From the NCBI GenBank assembly GCA_947466075.1, contig CANIBP010000058.1, positions 1-38,019 on the forward strand: 38,019 bases of DNA. The letters run 5' to 3'. Each line of letters opens with the position of its first letter. Position 1 is the first letter of the stretch. The position numbers were made by a program, and so were the translations under genes. A model generated the notes under the pieces. That model had not been told where the DNA came from. It did not search any database and worked only from the letters and a program-made list of their open reading frames with translations. Below, one piece after another: positions 36,751 to 38,019 of the stretch. The stretch is from Verrucomicrobiaceae bacterium. Its GTDB lineage: Bacteria; Verrucomicrobiota; Verrucomicrobiia; Verrucomicrobiales; Verrucomicrobiaceae.

Positions 36751-37141
36751 TTATTTCGGCAATCCGGGAACGGTAGGAACCGAGGGCACCGCAGGTGCAG
36801 TTGGAATATCAGGAGTTGCTGGAGTGACGGCCTCCTTGACCTTCTTAGCAGCCTCTTCAATTGCCTTGGCAGCTTCAGCAGCTTTTGTAGCAGCAGCTTC
36901 CTTGAGCGCGCTGGTTTCCTTTTCAGCAGCAGCCTTCAGTTCGGCGGCTTTCTTTTCAGCAGCTGCTTTGACGGCTTCCAATTCGGTAGCGACAACCGTC
37001 GCATTGGATTTTGCGGCCTGTTCGACGGCCTCCATCGCCTTTTTAGTATCCTGACCAGCTTTTTCCGTCTCAGTGGATTTTTTTGCAAGAGGAGATGCCG
37101 CCCTCAAGCAGCCCGATGAGTATCAGTTGATTGAGTTTCAT
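36751..37141 (-). pseudogene. small Ala/Lys-rich helical lipoprotein, frameshifted after the lipobox
   Basis: From ATG 37141 the frame reads MKLNQLILIGLLEGGISSCKK, a lipoprotein signal with Cys19, then runs into TGA. In the next frame the sequence continues STETEKAGQDTKKAMEAVE and a long Ala/Lys/Glu-rich helix (AAAEKKAAELKAAAEKETS) with a Pro/Val-rich end (PAVPSVPTVPGLPK). Dropping one A from the run of seven (T7 on the plus strand, 37078-37084) gives one 129-aa lipoprotein. The mature part resembles Lpp-like or stress-type coiled-coil lipoproteins, but no family is assigned. Its signal is similar to that of the gene upstream, so the two are probably duplicates. Confidence 0.72.
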
Positions 37142-37206
37142 AGTCTTGAGAATCGCGCCGCGATGACTGCTGACAAGCGAAGAGATTTAACATTACCGCC
37201 ACGCAA

Positions 37207-37495
37207 TCATTGCTGCGTCGGGCGAATTTTTGGTACTGGAACCACGGTGGGTGAAACAGCAGGCAATGGAGTCGACGTTTCTGCAGTTTTTTTGACGACA
37301 TCCTCCTTGAGCACTGTCGTCTTGAGCGTGGCCGCATCATTCTGCGCGGTAATTTTCTGATCAGCAACGGCCCGTACTGCGATGGCTTTTTGATCAGCCG
37401 CAGCTTGCTCGGTGGTCTTGCCTATAGCCGTTTTTATGGCAGGCGGACGTGCCGCAAGCGAGCAGGCCAATTAGGAAAAAATGTTTGAGTTTCAT
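37207..37495 (-). pseudogene. small lipoprotein, tandem paralogue, frameshifted after the lipobox
   Basis: From ATG 37495 the frame reads MKLKHFFLIGLLACGTSACHK, again with lipobox Cys19, and is then thrown out of frame. The mature sequence lies in another frame: TAIGKTTEQAAADQKAIAV, then ADQKITAQNDAATLKTTVL, with a Pro/Val-rich end (STPLPAVSPTVVPVPK). Dropping one A from the run of five (plus-strand T5 at 37431-37435) restores a 95-aa lipoprotein. Signal sequence, helical body and Pro-rich end mirror the downstream gene. Function unknown; probably an envelope protein. Confidence 0.7.
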
Positions 37496-37654
37496 AGCAG
37501 ACGAGTCCACGCGGTTTGAACGGATCACAAACTATTCCACCGTAACAGAGAGATGATCATACCGTGCATTGGCTGAGTGCGAAAGGTAACACTACGCCCC
37601 ATGGCAGAATCGGATGGCCTGCCCCATGGTCTTTCATCAATCCAACCAACCGTG

Positions 37655-37865
37655 ATGACAAAATTCGAATTACAAGGTGACTGGAACCTTACCAAGCTCA
37701 AGCTGAAACAGAAACAGAACTGGGCCCAGCTCACCGAGGGCGACCTCCAGTTCGTCAAAGGGTCGGCAGGAGGAACTGATGGCTTGGATTCAGCAACGCA
37801 CCGGCCAGACCCGCGCCGCCATCGAACATGCCCTCAACGAATCCTGCGCCAGCTGCTGCGCATGA
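37655..37865 (+). pseudogene. CsbD-family stress protein, frameshifted in the middle
   Basis: From ATG 37655 the frame gives MTKFELQGDWNLTKLKLKQK and NWAQLTEGDLQFVKG, the N-terminal CsbD signature (GxWNxxKGKLKQxWGxLTxxDL). After GGG at 37760-37762 the family-like sequence continues only in another frame: RQEELMAWIQQRTGQTRAA then IEHALNESCASCCA, stop 37863-37865. Removing one G gives a 69-aa CsbD protein, the usual size. CsbD-like proteins are abundant, general-stress-induced and of unknown mechanism. Without correction the first frame runs on to 37930 as nonsense. The three Cys at the end (CASCCA) are unusual for the family. Confidence 0.75.
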
Positions 37866-38019
37866 TCTCCGGCGTACCCGCGCCGAAGTTTGAAAAGGGT
37901 CTAGATGTTAGTGAAATGGGTCAAGGCTAGCCAAAGAATCAGTCCGTCAAAGGGTCAAATCCTCCACAGCATTTAGGCGGCTGAAAAAATGACGCCGACG
38001 CCAATCACGTCAAAGGGGC
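37866..38019. other. end of window with short direct repeats, no gene seen
   Basis: No gene supported. CGTCAAAGGGTC occurs at 37945-37956 and, with one change, as CGTCAAAGGGGC at 38008-38019. The same 12-mer lies inside the CsbD gene at 37753-37764, exactly at its frameshift. Confidence 0.5.

Noticed and set aside
1..38019. CRISPR array, prophage, tRNA or rRNA genes
   Set aside because: No regularly spaced repeats, phage structural genes, cloverleaf sequences or conserved rRNA stretches were seen on either strand.

Overview
The window looks like a chromosomal segment of a Prosthecobacter-type verrucomicrobium (PVC superphylum). Two lines of evidence support this. First, it holds a bacterial tubulin locus in the order btubA - btubB - bklc (minus strand, 27790 to 24230), an arrangement known essentially only from Prosthecobacter. 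Second, it carries PVC hallmark families: a DUF1553/planctomycete-cytochrome protein paired with a Tat-signal DUF1501 protein (36476-32503), and a large heme-binding/propeller protein followed by a DUF1080 protein (694-4566). All assignments were made by reading translations and motifs; no database search was possible.

Layout. 1-650: the tail of an ISL3-type transposase, then an HU/IHF-type nucleoid protein. 694-5078: exported PVC cytochrome, DUF1080 protein and a Bcp peroxiredoxin. 5075-10024: FtsX-like permease, an unknown 343-aa protein, a SLOG/molybdenum-carrier-like protein and an outer-membrane barrel gene with a frameshift behind its signal peptide. 10117-15014: membrane-fused spermidine-synthase-like protein, Na+/H+-antiporter-like carrier and a TolC/NodT lipoprotein, tightly packed. 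15011-22709: mostly housekeeping genes (L,D-transpeptidase, ilvE, LsrF-like class I aldolase, DUF3817, rnhA, a possible UreF-like orphan, YkgJ-type Cys-cluster protein, PNPOx-fold protein, thrH, trpE). 23113-24222: nagZ, converging on the tubulin operon.

The tubulin neighbourhood (24230-32435) is the most distinctive part. Upstream of btubA, on the same strand, lie an unknown membrane protein with one central TM helix, a 584-aa tandem pseudokinase with its own good promoter, and a TM/proline-rich protein. I infer that these may form a membrane/signalling module around the bacterial microtubule, but co-function is not proven. btubA is intact. btubB has a single in-frame TAG in place of a Tyr codon at position 107, with perfect homology on both sides.

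A second unusual pattern is a set of five one-base frameshifts, all in short genes and each with both halves clearly readable: the outer-membrane protein (about 9266), the TM/Pro-rich protein (about 28615), two tandem small lipoproteins (37078-37084 and 37431-37435) and a CsbD-like gene (37760-37762). Four of the five lie right at the junction between a signal peptide or TM helix and the rest of the protein. All large genes are intact. Sequencing error, true pseudogenisation and slippage-based switching cannot be separated from the sequence alone.

No tRNA, rRNA, CRISPR array or replication origin was seen.
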